Made by a program: the position numbers and the translations under genes | Source: Pedobacter sp. Leaf176 | GTDB lineage: Bacteria > Bacteroidota > Bacteroidia > Sphingobacteriales > Sphingobacteriaceae | DNA length: 64,000 nt | Direction of reading: 5' to 3' | Assembly (NCBI RefSeq): GCF_001424305.1 | Contig: NZ_LMPD01000006.1 | Location: 192,490-256,489 of the forward strand | Notes under the pieces: generated by a model | What the model was told of the DNA's origin: nothing | Databases searched by the model: none | Seen by the model: only the letters and a program-made list of their open reading frames with translations | Shown here: positions 30,387 through 39,716 of the stretch, in pieces | Numbering within the stretch: position 1 is the stretch's first letter | Layout: every line of letters starts with the position of its first letter

Positions 30387-30599
30387 ATGAATAAGACCGT
30401 AGGACTAATATTAATTATCGTAGGAATTGCAATGTTGGTGTGGACCGGCTTTACCTATACCAGAAAAGAAAAAATCGTTGACGCTGGTCCGATCCAGATA
30501 TCGGCAGATAAAGAGAAATCTGTGAACTGGCCACCTTATGTTGGTGGAATAATTTTAGTAGCTGGCGTTTTTGTTTTTGTGGCGTCGAAGAGGAAATAA
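30387..30599 (+). CDS. Small membrane protein, two predicted TM segments
   Basis: MNKTVGLILIIVGIAMLVWTGF...GGIILVAGVFVFVASKRK. Confidence 0.65.
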   Translation: MNKTVGLILIIVGIAMLVWTGFTYTRKEKIVDAGPIQISADKEKSVNWPPYVGGIILVAGVFVFVASKRK

Positions 30600-30602
30600 T
30601 TT

Positions 30603-30670
30603 AAACGTCATTGCGAGGAACGAAACAATCTTATTAGCAGATAGATTGCTTCGTACCTCGCAATGACGTT
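30603..30670. repeat. Palindromic repeat of CGTCATTGCGAGGAACGAAGCAATC type
   Basis: AACGTCATTGCGAGGAACGAAACAATCT ... AGATTGCTTCGTACCTCGCAATGACGTT. Confidence 0.9.
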
Positions 30671-30677
30671 CTGAGAC

Positions 30678-31853
30678 TTATATCTCGTTACTATAGACCG
30701 ATCTTATTGCATCCCGCAAATTATATTTAGAAGCCATTACTTCTCCGTATGCACCTGCACTACGAATAGCAAAAACATCCCCCCTGAAAGATTCAGGCTG
30801 TTCCACTTCCTTCCCAAAGCAATCAGTGCTCTCGCATATTGGCCCAACAATATCGTATTTTACGATTTCAGATTTCAGATTTACGATTTTAGATTGAGTT
30901 AAATTCTCAATTTTATGGTAAGCCTGATACAAAGCAGGACGCATTAATTCCGTCATACCCGCGTCTAAAACCACGAAATTTTTTTTCTTGCCATTCTTAA
31001 TATATAACGCCCTGGTAATTAACGATGCAGACTGACCAACTAGTGCTCTACCCAACTCAAAATGAACTTCCTGATTTGGTTTTACCTCTAAAAAATCATT
31101 GAATATTTTGAAGTAAGATTCAAAGTCAGGTATTTGATAATCAGGATTGTAGTAGTCTATACCTAAACCACCACCTACATTCAAAATCTCAACAGTAAAT
31201 CCCTTATCTTCAAACCAAGAACAAAATTCATTTACACGAACACATAGGTTTTTATAAACGTCAAGGTTGGTAATTTGAGAACCGATGTGGAAGTGAATTC
31301 CAATGAACTTTAGATTTTTAGATGCCTTCAATGTTTCGGCACATTCAGGTAAATCCCATGAATTAATACCAAATTTATTCTCATCCAAACCTGTAGTAAT
31401 GTTGTGGTGGGTGTGGGCATCAACATTCGGATTAATTCGAATAGCCACTTTTGCAACTTTACCCTTTGCAGCTGCAAGCTCATTTAAAACTTCCAGTTCC
31501 TGTATAGACTCTACGTTAAAGCAGAAAATATCCAAATCTAAAGCTTCGTTGATTTCTTTATCAGATTTACCAACACCAGCAAAAACGATTTTATTATTAT
31601 CGAAACCGACTTCAACAGCTCTTCTCACCTCTCCTGCGCTTACACAATCAGCTCCGAAGCCGATTTGTTTAATTTGCTCAAGCAAAACCGAATTGAAGTT
31701 TGCCTTTAACGCGTAATGGATGTGAAACTGATATGGTTTTGCAGCATCGGCACAAACGCTTAAAGTTTTCTGCAATAAATCCGTATCATAATAGTAAAAA
31801 GGCGTTTCTATATTGTTAAACTTTGATATATCTTTATCGGCGAACATGTTCAA
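30678..31853 (-). CDS. lysA: Diaminopimelate decarboxylase
   Basis: YALKANFN, GGLGIDY, CESTDCFG; start may be the second ATG at about 31847. Confidence 0.94.
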   Translation of the reverse strand: MNMFADKDISKFNNIETPFYYYDTDLLQKTLSVCADAAKPYQFHIHYALKANFNSVLLEQIKQIGFGADCVSAGEVRRAVEVGFDNNKIVFAGVGKSDKEINEALDLDIFCFNVESIQELEVLNELAAAKGKVAKVAIRINPNVDAHTHHNITTGLDENKFGINSWDLPECAETLKASKNLKFIGIHFHIGSQITNLDVYKNLCVRVNEFCSWFEDKGFTVEILNVGGGLGIDYYNPDYQIPDFESYFKIFNDFLEVKPNQEVHFELGRALVGQSASLITRALYIKNGKKKNFVVLDAGMTELMRPALYQAYHKIENLTQSKIVNLKSEIVKYDIVGPICESTDCFGKEVEQPESFRGDVFAIRSAGAYGEVMASKYNLRDAIRSVYSNEI

Positions 31854-32016
31854 ATTCCTTATTATAATTTTAATTTTATTTTTTGGGCTAATTTATTGGG
31901 GTAACCACCTCGATTTAAAGCATGGAAGAATTACCCGCAAACAATACAACGGAAAAATCCGGTTTTTTATCGTTTTACTTCTGATTGTATTATTCCTTTT
32001 ATTTATTAAAAAATGA
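31846..32016 (+). CDS. Putative membrane microprotein, 56 aa
   Basis: MFKFLIIILILFFGLIYWGNHLDLKHGRITRKQYNGKIRFFIVLLLIVLFLLFIKK; two hydrophobic segments. Confidence 0.5.
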   Translation: MFKFLIIILILFFGLIYWGNHLDLKHGRITRKQYNGKIRFFIVLLLIVLFLLFIKK

Positions 32017-32177
32017 AGCTAATAGCAGCCATATTTATCGCTCTTGTGATTTCTTTAGGATTATTTAATTCTTTTAAAAAACATAAAAACGGATCATTAC
32101 CAACAAACTTTCTGGCTTTTCATTTTCTCATAGGCTTGCTTGTGGTAATAGGCTCTTTCTATCTTCTATTCGAATAA
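32013..32177 (+). CDS. Putative membrane microprotein, 54 aa
   Basis: Not in ORF track; MKLIAAIFIALVISLGLFNSFKKHKNGSLPTNFLAFHFLIGLLVVIGSFYLLFE; ATGA overlap with the previous ORF. Confidence 0.5.
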   Translation: MKLIAAIFIALVISLGLFNSFKKHKNGSLPTNFLAFHFLIGLLVVIGSFYLLFE

Positions 32178-33479
32178 CCTGTTGTGCAGACTTCTTAAAG
32201 CTTCGGTTTTATATTCGCTTAAAATCAAAAGAGAAACGTTATAATTACTTCCTCCGTAAGAAATCATACGAATTGGGATGTGCTTTAATCCTTCTAAAAC
32301 CCTGCTTGCAAAACCATGTTTTTCTGAACCGAAATCGCCGACAACACAAACAATACTGTGATTGGTATCTACTTCAACCGTTCCGAAACTTTCTAATTCC
32401 TCGATGATTTTTGGAAGATTTCCTGTTTCATCAATGGTTAACGAAACAGCTACTTCAGAAGTCGTTATCATATCGATTGGCGTTTTATAACGCTCAAAAA
32501 CCTCGAAAACACGGCGTAAAAATCCGTAAGCCAATAACATTCGGCTCGATTGAATACGAATCGCCGTAATGCCATCTTTAGCTGCAATGGACTTAATCTT
32601 GCCTTTTTCGCTATCATGAGTAATCAGCGTTCCTGCGGCAGACGGTTCCATTGTATTTAATAAACGAACAGGGATTTTATATTTTTGTGCCGGAAAAACA
32701 GACTGCGGATGCAAAATTTTTGCGCCAAAATAAGCCAATTCTGCCGCCTCATCAAAAGATAATTGAGCGATTGGCTTAGTTCCCTTTACAATTCGAGGGT
32801 CATTGTTGTGCATTCCATCTATATCTGTCCAGATTTGAACTTCTTCAGCTAGAATTGCAGCACCTAATAACGATGCGGTATAATCACTTCCACCACGACG
32901 CAAATTATCCACTTCACCGAAGCTATTGCGGCAAATAAATCCTTGCGTAATGAAGAGCTTGTTTCCTTTATTCGCCTCTAACAATGGCATTAAATGCTTG
33001 GTTGTAAACGGAATATCAGGTTCATTATCTTCATCCGTTTTCATAAAATCCAAAGCGGGCAGCAAAACTGATTCTACGCCGATAGATTTTAAATAAATAT
33101 GATACAATGTTGTAGATAATAATTCGCCTTGTGCTAAAACTACTTTTTCTTCAATTGAAGTAAAAATATCATTGGTTAAAACAGCTAAAAAGCTGAAATG
33201 ATAATCTATAACTTCATTACCCATCTCCTGAAAATCAGCAGCTGGCAAAAGCTCAACAACAAAGTCTTTATATTTTTGATATAGATTTTCTACACACTCG
33301 CTTCCCTTCTTCTTATCTCCAGCTAAAAAATAATTTGAAATTTCCACTAAGCTATTTGTAGTACCAGACACCGCTGATAAAACAACAATTTGCTCTTCAT
33401 TTGGATTAATGATATCCAACAATTTCGTCATGCGCTCGGGACTACCAACAGAAGTACCCCCAAATTTTAAAATCTTCAT
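32166..33479 (-). CDS. lysC: Aspartate kinase
   Basis: MKILKFGGTSVGSPERM, RGGSDYTASLLGAAI, ACT domains. Confidence 0.95.
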   Translation of the reverse strand: MKILKFGGTSVGSPERMTKLLDIINPNEEQIVVLSAVSGTTNSLVEISNYFLAGDKKKGSECVENLYQKYKDFVVELLPAADFQEMGNEVIDYHFSFLAVLTNDIFTSIEEKVVLAQGELLSTTLYHIYLKSIGVESVLLPALDFMKTDEDNEPDIPFTTKHLMPLLEANKGNKLFITQGFICRNSFGEVDNLRRGGSDYTASLLGAAILAEEVQIWTDIDGMHNNDPRIVKGTKPIAQLSFDEAAELAYFGAKILHPQSVFPAQKYKIPVRLLNTMEPSAAGTLITHDSEKGKIKSIAAKDGITAIRIQSSRMLLAYGFLRRVFEVFERYKTPIDMITTSEVAVSLTIDETGNLPKIIEELESFGTVEVDTNHSIVCVVGDFGSEKHGFASRVLEGLKHIPIRMISYGGSNYNVSLLILSEYKTEALRSLHNRLFE

Positions 33480-33739
33480 CTAATTAATTATTATTTTTAG
33501 CTGTAATAAAAGGAACACAATTTATATAGTGTATACCAGAATATAAAAAATGTGATTCTCTCAATTTTAATACTGGATTTTCTTTATTATTGTATCGGGG
33601 CGTGAAAATAAGCAAAAGGAGCTTAAAAGCAACATCCTCAACAAAATAAAATTTGGATGAATTGAAATATTTTGATTCTTACCAAACTTCATTGAATGAA
33701 ATTTGTTCAACACCAGATATAAAATTAAAATACAGCTCA

Positions 33740-35476
33740 ATGCAATCAATTGATCAATCAACCCAAGCCACGATAAATCAGTGGTTAAGTGGAACTTACG
33801 ACGAAAAAACGAAGTCAGAAATTCAAGCCCTTGTAGATAATAACTCAACAACAGAGCTTACGGATGCTTTTTATAAAAGCTTAGAGTTTGGTACTGGTGG
33901 TTTACGTGGCATTATGGGGGCTGGCTCAAACCGTATTAATAAATATACCATCGGAACAGCAACTCAAGGTTTGGCAAACTACCTGAATAATAAATATCCG
34001 GGCGAAAAAATTAGTGTGGCAATTGCGCATGATAGTAGAAACAACTCAGATTATTTTGCAGGAATTACAGCTGATGTTTTCTCGGCAAACGGTATTCATG
34101 TTTACTTTTTCGAGGCATTAAGACCAACACCTGAATTATCTTTTGCCGTTCGTCATTTTGGCTGCAAAAGTGGTGTGATGTTAACAGCATCACACAATCC
34201 GAAAGAATATAATGGCTACAAGGCTTACGGTGCAGATGGCGGTCAATTTACTTCTCCTGATGATAAATTGGTTATCGATGAGGTAAATAAAATCAAAAGT
34301 ATTGATGAAGTTAAGTTTGATAGAGTTGATGCAAATGTTGAATTAATCGGCGAGGCTGTTGATAAACTTTATTTAGATGGTATTACAGCGCTTTCAATCT
34401 CTCCTGATGCGATTAAAAGACAACATGATTTAAAAATTGTGTACTCTCCTATCCACGGAACGGGAATTACTTTGGTACCAAAAGCTTTGGCGCAATTTGG
34501 CTTCACAAACGTAACGGTTGTTGAAGAGCAAAGTAAACCGGATGGAAATTTCCCTACGGTAGTTTATCCTAATCCCGAGGAAAAAGAGGCTTTAACTTTA
34601 GCCATGAATAAGGCTAAAGAAATTGATGCTGATTTAGTGTTAGCGACCGACCCTGATGCTGACCGTGTTGGTATTGCAGTTAAGGATAACGATGGCGAAT
34701 GGGTATTATTAAATGGTAACCAAACAGGAAGTTTGTTAATTAATTACCTTTTAACCGCCTGGCAAGAAAGTGGTAAACTAGATGGTAACCAGTTTATTGT
34801 AAAAACAATTGTTACTTCAAACCTGATTGAAGAAATCGCGAAGAAAAAGAACGTTACCTACTATAATACCTTAACAGGATTTAAATATATCGGTCAGTTA
34901 ATGACTGAATTAGAGGGTAAAAAGTATTTTATTGGTGGTGGCGAAGAAAGTTATGGTTACTTAATCGGCGATTTAGTTCGTGATAAAGATGCTGTAGTTT
35001 CTGCTGCTTTCATTTCTGAAATGACAGCTTACTATAAAGATAAAGGCGCAAGTTTGTACAATGCATTGTTAGATATGTATGTTGAATATGGCCTGTACAA
35101 AGAAGACTTGGTTTCGCTTACCAAAAAAGGTAAATCTGGTGCTGAAGAAATTAAAGCCATGATGGAAAAATTTAGAAATAATCCACCTGCAAGTTTAGGC
35201 GGTTCTAAAGTTTCTGTATTGAAAGATTACGAATTGAGCCAGGAAACGGATTTAGCGACAGGAAAGGTAACTAAATTAGATTATCCAACTTCTGACGTTT
35301 TGCAATTTATTACTGAAGATGGAAGTATCGTTTCTGCTCGTCCGAGTGGTACTGAACCAAAAATTAAATTTTATTGTAGTGTTAATGCGCCATTGGCTGA
35401 TAAAGCAGATTTCGCAAAAGTGAATGGAGAATTAGGCGATAAAATTAAAGCTGTTATGGCTGATTTGCAGGCTTAG
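33740..35476 (+). CDS. Phosphoglucomutase/phosphomannomutase
   Basis: MLTASHNPKEYNGYK, TDPDADRVGIAV, SARPSGTEPKIKFY; start chosen at MQSIDQST. Confidence 0.95.
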   Translation: MQSIDQSTQATINQWLSGTYDEKTKSEIQALVDNNSTTELTDAFYKSLEFGTGGLRGIMGAGSNRINKYTIGTATQGLANYLNNKYPGEKISVAIAHDSRNNSDYFAGITADVFSANGIHVYFFEALRPTPELSFAVRHFGCKSGVMLTASHNPKEYNGYKAYGADGGQFTSPDDKLVIDEVNKIKSIDEVKFDRVDANVELIGEAVDKLYLDGITALSISPDAIKRQHDLKIVYSPIHGTGITLVPKALAQFGFTNVTVVEEQSKPDGNFPTVVYPNPEEKEALTLAMNKAKEIDADLVLATDPDADRVGIAVKDNDGEWVLLNGNQTGSLLINYLLTAWQESGKLDGNQFIVKTIVTSNLIEEIAKKKNVTYYNTLTGFKYIGQLMTELEGKKYFIGGGEESYGYLIGDLVRDKDAVVSAAFISEMTAYYKDKGASLYNALLDMYVEYGLYKEDLVSLTKKGKSGAEEIKAMMEKFRNNPPASLGGSKVSVLKDYELSQETDLATGKVTKLDYPTSDVLQFITEDGSIVSARPSGTEPKIKFYCSVNAPLADKADFAKVNGELGDKIKAVMADLQA

Positions 35477-35512
35477 GTTTTAACCGCAGATTTGCAGATT
35501 AAATAATGTAAA

Positions 35513-35549
35513 AAATCCAGATGCAATAAGATGCGTCTGGATTTTTTTA
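35513..35549 (+). terminator. Intrinsic terminator after phosphoglucomutase
   Basis: AAATCCAGATGCAataaGATGCGTCTGGATTTTTTT. Confidence 0.8.
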
Positions 35550-35705
35550 TAACCCTCAGTTGAAACTGACGGCAAGGAATAGCATCTTGTATAATCACTC
35601 TATTAGTAATTGAATGATTCTACATTAGAGATTCCATTTTTATTAGGTATTGCATTGCAGTAGATTTCAATCAACGGATATAAAACAGCTTTCTCAATTT
35701 TTCTT

Positions 35706-35735
35706 TTGCTGCAACAAATTTCTTTAATACTTTTG
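35706..35735 (+). promoter_or_regulatory. Bacteroidota-type promoter (TTG, 19 bp, TACTTTTG)
   Basis: TTG 35706-35708, TACTTTTG 35728-35735; 19-bp spacing as in TTG/TAnnTTTG consensus; ATG at 35747. Confidence 0.7.
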
Positions 35736-35746
35736 CAGCAAATACA

Positions 35747-36118
35747 ATGTTCAAAAAAATCCTGATATACCTTTTAGTGATTTGCTCGGTTTCTAACGGG
35801 GCGATGCAGCTGGTGGTTTATTCTGGATACAAAATGAATAAGGAATACATCACAAGTGTATTCTGTATAAATAAAGAACATCCTGAATTACATTGCGATG
35901 GACAATGTTTTTTAGCCAAAAAATTGAAAGATTTAGACGGCAAGAATAAACAAGTTCAGGAAAACTTAAAAAGAGTTGCAGAGGCTGAACCGAAATTTCA
36001 GTCGATTGTAATCAACCATCAAATCCCATACTTCATTATTAAATCAGAAAGCGGTTACATCGAAAAACCTCTTAAAGACCTTTCTGTTTCTATTTTTCAT
36101 CCACCGAAAGCGGTTTAA
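35747..36118 (+). CDS. Small Cys-containing protein with N-terminal hydrophobic segment
   Basis: SVFCINKEHPELHCDGQCFLAKKLKDL; first gene of the MbnP/MbnH locus. Confidence 0.7.
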   Translation: MFKKILIYLLVICSVSNGAMQLVVYSGYKMNKEYITSVFCINKEHPELHCDGQCFLAKKLKDLDGKNKQVQENLKRVAEAEPKFQSIVINHQIPYFIIKSESGYIEKPLKDLSVSIFHPPKAV

Positions 36119-36138
36119 GTAAATTTCATTTTTATTGT

Positions 36139-36222
36139 TCGTCACCCTGAATTTTCTTCAGGGTCTTGTTTGGCTATTTGGCTTAGCATGAAAGGTGCTG
36201 AAATAAATTCAGCATGATGACC
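36139..36222. repeat. Imperfect palindromic element (CGTCACCCTGAATTT...AAATTCAGCATGATGACCG)
   Basis: Arms match imperfectly; intergenic. Confidence 0.7.
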
Positions 36223-36344
36223 GTATTAGAACCCACTCAATTTTCATTTATCCAAATTTTCAAAAAAATGAAAACATCATGGCTAACTATCCTTAAAAAA
36301 ATAGGCCATGATAGCTTCATCACCGTTAAAACAAAATATAACAG

Positions 36345-37115
36345 ATGAAAACATCTCAGTACTTACTGGCATTGTTATGCCCTATTATACTCCTATCGTC
36401 ATGCAAAAAAAGCGATGATGAAATTACAGCAAATCCAAAATCAAGCTTTACAATCGAATTCGAACACCAGGTTAACGGTGCTGTTTTAGCATTAAATACA
36501 ACTACTTACAAAAATGCAAAAGGCGAAGATTTCAAAATTAATGTATTCAAATATTACGTCAGCAACATTAGATTAAGTAAAGCAGATGGAACAGCTTATT
36601 TGGTTCCTGAAAGTTATTATCTAATCGATGAATCGAAAAGCGAATCAAAGTTTATTACTATAAATAAGGTTCCTACAGGCGATTACACAAAAATTGAATA
36701 TACCATCGGTGTGGATTATGCCCTGAATTTTGCAGGTGCACAAACCGGAGCGCTTGACCCAATTAACGGCATGTTTTGGACCTGGAACAGCGGGTACATC
36801 TTTGTAAAATTAGAGGGAACATCGCCACAATCTACGGCGGCGAATAATGCCTTAACGTTTCACATCGGTGGTGTAATCGACCCGAATAATACCATCCGAA
36901 CCTTTTCTACTGAAATTAATGCTGCCAATCCATTGAGGGTAAGAACGGATGCAAAGCCAGATGTACACTTCATTGTAAACGCTGCTTCGCTTTTTACAGG
37001 CAAAACTGATATTAGCTTTTCGGCTTTAAATTTTACCATGGGCGGGGCCAACTCGGTAATTGTAGCAGATAATTATACAAAGGGGTTATTCCGCTTAGAC
37101 CATATTCATAACTAA
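36345..37115 (+). CDS. MbnP family protein
   Basis: Lipoprotein signal LLSSCKKSDD; INGMFWTWNSGYIFVKLEG motif. Confidence 0.88.
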   Translation: MKTSQYLLALLCPIILLSSCKKSDDEITANPKSSFTIEFEHQVNGAVLALNTTTYKNAKGEDFKINVFKYYVSNIRLSKADGTAYLVPESYYLIDESKSESKFITINKVPTGDYTKIEYTIGVDYALNFAGAQTGALDPINGMFWTWNSGYIFVKLEGTSPQSTAANNALTFHIGGVIDPNNTIRTFSTEINAANPLRVRTDAKPDVHFIVNAASLFTGKTDISFSALNFTMGGANSVIVADNYTKGLFRLDHIHN

Positions 37116-37116
37116 A

Positions 37117-38154
37117 ATGCGGAATAAAATAATTATTTATGCAATGCTTACGATAAGCATGGCAATAATGTATGCCTGTAGTAAAAATGAAAAGGCAATA
37201 GCTCCCGAAGCGACGACAATAAGTTTTGAGATTCCGGCTAATTTCCCCGTACCTACGTATAATTTCGATGACAACAAATTAACTAATGCAGGTTTTGCAC
37301 TTGGTAAAAAATTGTTTTACGATGCCCGCTTATCCGCCGACAACAGTGTTTCCTGCGGAAGCTGCCATCAGCAATTTGCCGCTTTTGCAAATCTCGACCA
37401 TAAGGTAAGTCACGGCGTAAACAATTGCCAGGGAAAGCGTAATGCACCACCCCTTTTTAATCTGGCATGGCAAAAAGCCTTCTTTTGGGATGGCGGTGTG
37501 AAGAACATTGAAACCTCACCACTAAATGCCATTACGGATGCCTGTGAAATGGGAACGGACATAGAACGTATTATAACATCATTGAAAGGCACAGCACCCT
37601 ACCCTGATTTATTTAAGCAAGCCTTTGGTTCAGATGAAATTACTTCACAAAAGATTTTGAAGTCGATTGCACAATTCACGGCAGTACTGGTTTCCGGCAA
37701 TTCAAAATACGATAAAGTAATGCGCAAAGAAAATGGCTTTAACTTTTCATCGGTTGAACTGGCGGGTTATAATTTGTTTAAGGAAAAGTGTGCGTCGTGC
37801 CATGCTGAACCTCTATTCACAGATTTTTCTTACCGTAGTAATGGCCTGGATGTGGTAAGCGCCGATGAAGGTCGCTCAACCATCACAGGTGTAAATACGG
37901 ATTTTGGAACATTCCGTGTACCAACACTCCGCAATATAGAATATACCGGTCCTTACATGCATGATGGTCGCTTTTACAGCCTGGATGAAGTTCTAGAGCA
38001 CTATAATTCTGGCGTAAAAGCCGCTGGAAATTTAGATAGCAGATTGAAAAACGGCGTTCCATTAAATGCATCCGAGAAGGAACAAATCAAAGCATTTTTA
38101 AAAACACTAACAGACAATGAATTTCTCAAAAATACACTTTACAACGAATCGTAA
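37117..38154 (+). CDS. Di-heme cytochrome c peroxidase family, MbnH-like
   Basis: Two CxxCH motifs (CGSCHQ, CASCHA), GKKLFYDARLSADNSVSC, lipoprotein-like N-terminus. Confidence 0.9.
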   Translation: MRNKIIIYAMLTISMAIMYACSKNEKAIAPEATTISFEIPANFPVPTYNFDDNKLTNAGFALGKKLFYDARLSADNSVSCGSCHQQFAAFANLDHKVSHGVNNCQGKRNAPPLFNLAWQKAFFWDGGVKNIETSPLNAITDACEMGTDIERIITSLKGTAPYPDLFKQAFGSDEITSQKILKSIAQFTAVLVSGNSKYDKVMRKENGFNFSSVELAGYNLFKEKCASCHAEPLFTDFSYRSNGLDVVSADEGRSTITGVNTDFGTFRVPTLRNIEYTGPYMHDGRFYSLDEVLEHYNSGVKAAGNLDSRLKNGVPLNASEKEQIKAFLKTLTDNEFLKNTLYNES

Positions 38155-39094
38155 ACTACTTACACTTCTATTCATGTTAATGAGTAGCCAGGTTTTTGCC
38201 TGCGACATTTGTGGTTGCTTTATGGGCATCACGCCATATTATAACCGAAATAGCATCAGCTTGTTATATCGATACCGTTCATTTAATGGCTACGATGGCC
38301 AATCCCATTCGCTATTTCCAAACGGTGGAAATTTCTTTATTCCGGCAAGACAGCAAAATTCACCAATAACGGGTCATGCAGGGAATGCTGAAGACTATGA
38401 GTTGTACCGATCAATGGAAATCAGGGGAAAATACTTCATTAATAGTCGGCTGAAGATTAATGCCATTCTACCGTATGTTTCAAATAGCGAGCGCTATAAT
38501 GGCTATACATCTTCTATCTCGGGCATTGGCGATATAAACCTCTACGCGGGGTATCATGTTATTCAAAAATTGGAAGATAATTTTAAGCAGCAACTTATTG
38601 CAGGAGCAGGAATAAAACTTCCAACAGGAAAAAACGACTTCAAAAATAATGTGGGTATCAGGTATTCTTCCTTAATGCAAGGCGGAACCGGCAGTACCGA
38701 TGGCTTCATCTACCTCAATTATATGGTTGGCTTAGGCAGGTTTGGAGCAAGTTTAAACACATCCTACAAAGTAAATGGAACGAATAGCCGTGATGAAGGA
38801 ATTGCCAATAGCACTACCAGTTTCCTTAACATTTTCTACACGCAAAGAATTGGGAAAGATGTACAGATAATGCCATCGGCTCAATTTTTCTATGAATATT
38901 CTGCCGGAGAAAAATATAAAGGCATTAAAACCGGTGAGCATGTCATGAACAATTTGATGGGCGGCGTTGGTGCCGATATTTTTTATAAAAATATAGCCTT
39001 GAATGCAGGAATCCAGAAAAATATCTGGGAGGGTGAAACAGACCATCCCATGAGCGCAGGAAAGATTTATGCGGGAATTACTTATAATTTTTAA
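38117..39094 (+). CDS. Outer membrane beta-barrel transporter-like protein with CDICGC motif
   Basis: Signal then ACDICGCFMGI at the predicted mature N-terminus; barrel-like strands ending in NF. Confidence 0.75.
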   Translation: MNFSKIHFTTNRKLLTLLFMLMSSQVFACDICGCFMGITPYYNRNSISLLYRYRSFNGYDGQSHSLFPNGGNFFIPARQQNSPITGHAGNAEDYELYRSMEIRGKYFINSRLKINAILPYVSNSERYNGYTSSISGIGDINLYAGYHVIQKLEDNFKQQLIAGAGIKLPTGKNDFKNNVGIRYSSLMQGGTGSTDGFIYLNYMVGLGRFGASLNTSYKVNGTNSRDEGIANSTTSFLNIFYTQRIGKDVQIMPSAQFFYEYSAGEKYKGIKTGEHVMNNLMGGVGADIFYKNIALNAGIQKNIWEGETDHPMSAGKIYAGITYNF

Positions 39095-39104
39095 TCTCTT
39101 TAAT

Positions 39105-39560
39105 ATGAAAAAATTGATAACATTAGGATTTTGTTTAATCGTCGCCTTTTTTACATCTTGTAAATCGGAACCAGATTCAGCTGCAATAAAAAAAGAAGTG
39201 TTGAATATCCACGATAAATTAATGGTAGACGGTGAAAAAGTTATGAAAAATAAAATGAAGCTGGATTCAGTTTTAAAATCTGGTAAAATCAAATCTGCTG
39301 AGGATTCAATAAAAATTACCGGTTTAATTCGAAGATTAAACAAAGCGGACGAAAATATGATGGATTGGATGCATTTCTTCAAAGATGATTTCAATGGAAA
39401 AAATGAGCAGGAGGCCATAGACTACTACAAATCTGAAATGGTAAAAGTAAGAGCAGTTGAGGATGCTTATATCGAGGTTTCCAGAGCATCGGATTCAGTG
39501 TTGGAATTTTATAATGTTTCGTCGTCCGGAGAAATGAAAATGGAACATCATAAGCATTAA
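39105..39560 (+). CDS. Putative lipoprotein of unknown function
   Basis: MKKLITLGFCLIVAFFTSCKSEPDS lipobox. Confidence 0.75.
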   Translation: MKKLITLGFCLIVAFFTSCKSEPDSAAIKKEVLNIHDKLMVDGEKVMKNKMKLDSVLKSGKIKSAEDSIKITGLIRRLNKADENMMDWMHFFKDDFNGKNEQEAIDYYKSEMVKVRAVEDAYIEVSRASDSVLEFYNVSSSGEMKMEHHKH

Positions 39561-39566
39561 TTGTTC

Positions 39567-39635
39567 TCCCGCTGATTTCACAGATTTACGCTGAACCTTT
39601 TTAATTTTGGCCTTTATCACATTAAATCAGCGGGA
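39567..39635. repeat. Inverted repeat TCCCGCTGATTT...AAATCAGCGGGA
   Basis: Perfect 12-bp arms with internal CACAGATTTACGCTGA. Confidence 0.8.
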
Positions 39636-39716
39636 AACTATTTGTACAAATAACAGAACCACAATTATTACCTACTGCAGCGCATAGGTTGTATATTTAC
39701 ATTTTAATAAAATATC

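Noticed and set aside
31303-31716. 137-aa plus ORF
   Set aside because: Antisense to lysA; shadow ORF.
38753-39418. 221-aa minus ORF
   Set aside because: Antisense to two genes with clear signal peptides; no family resemblance.
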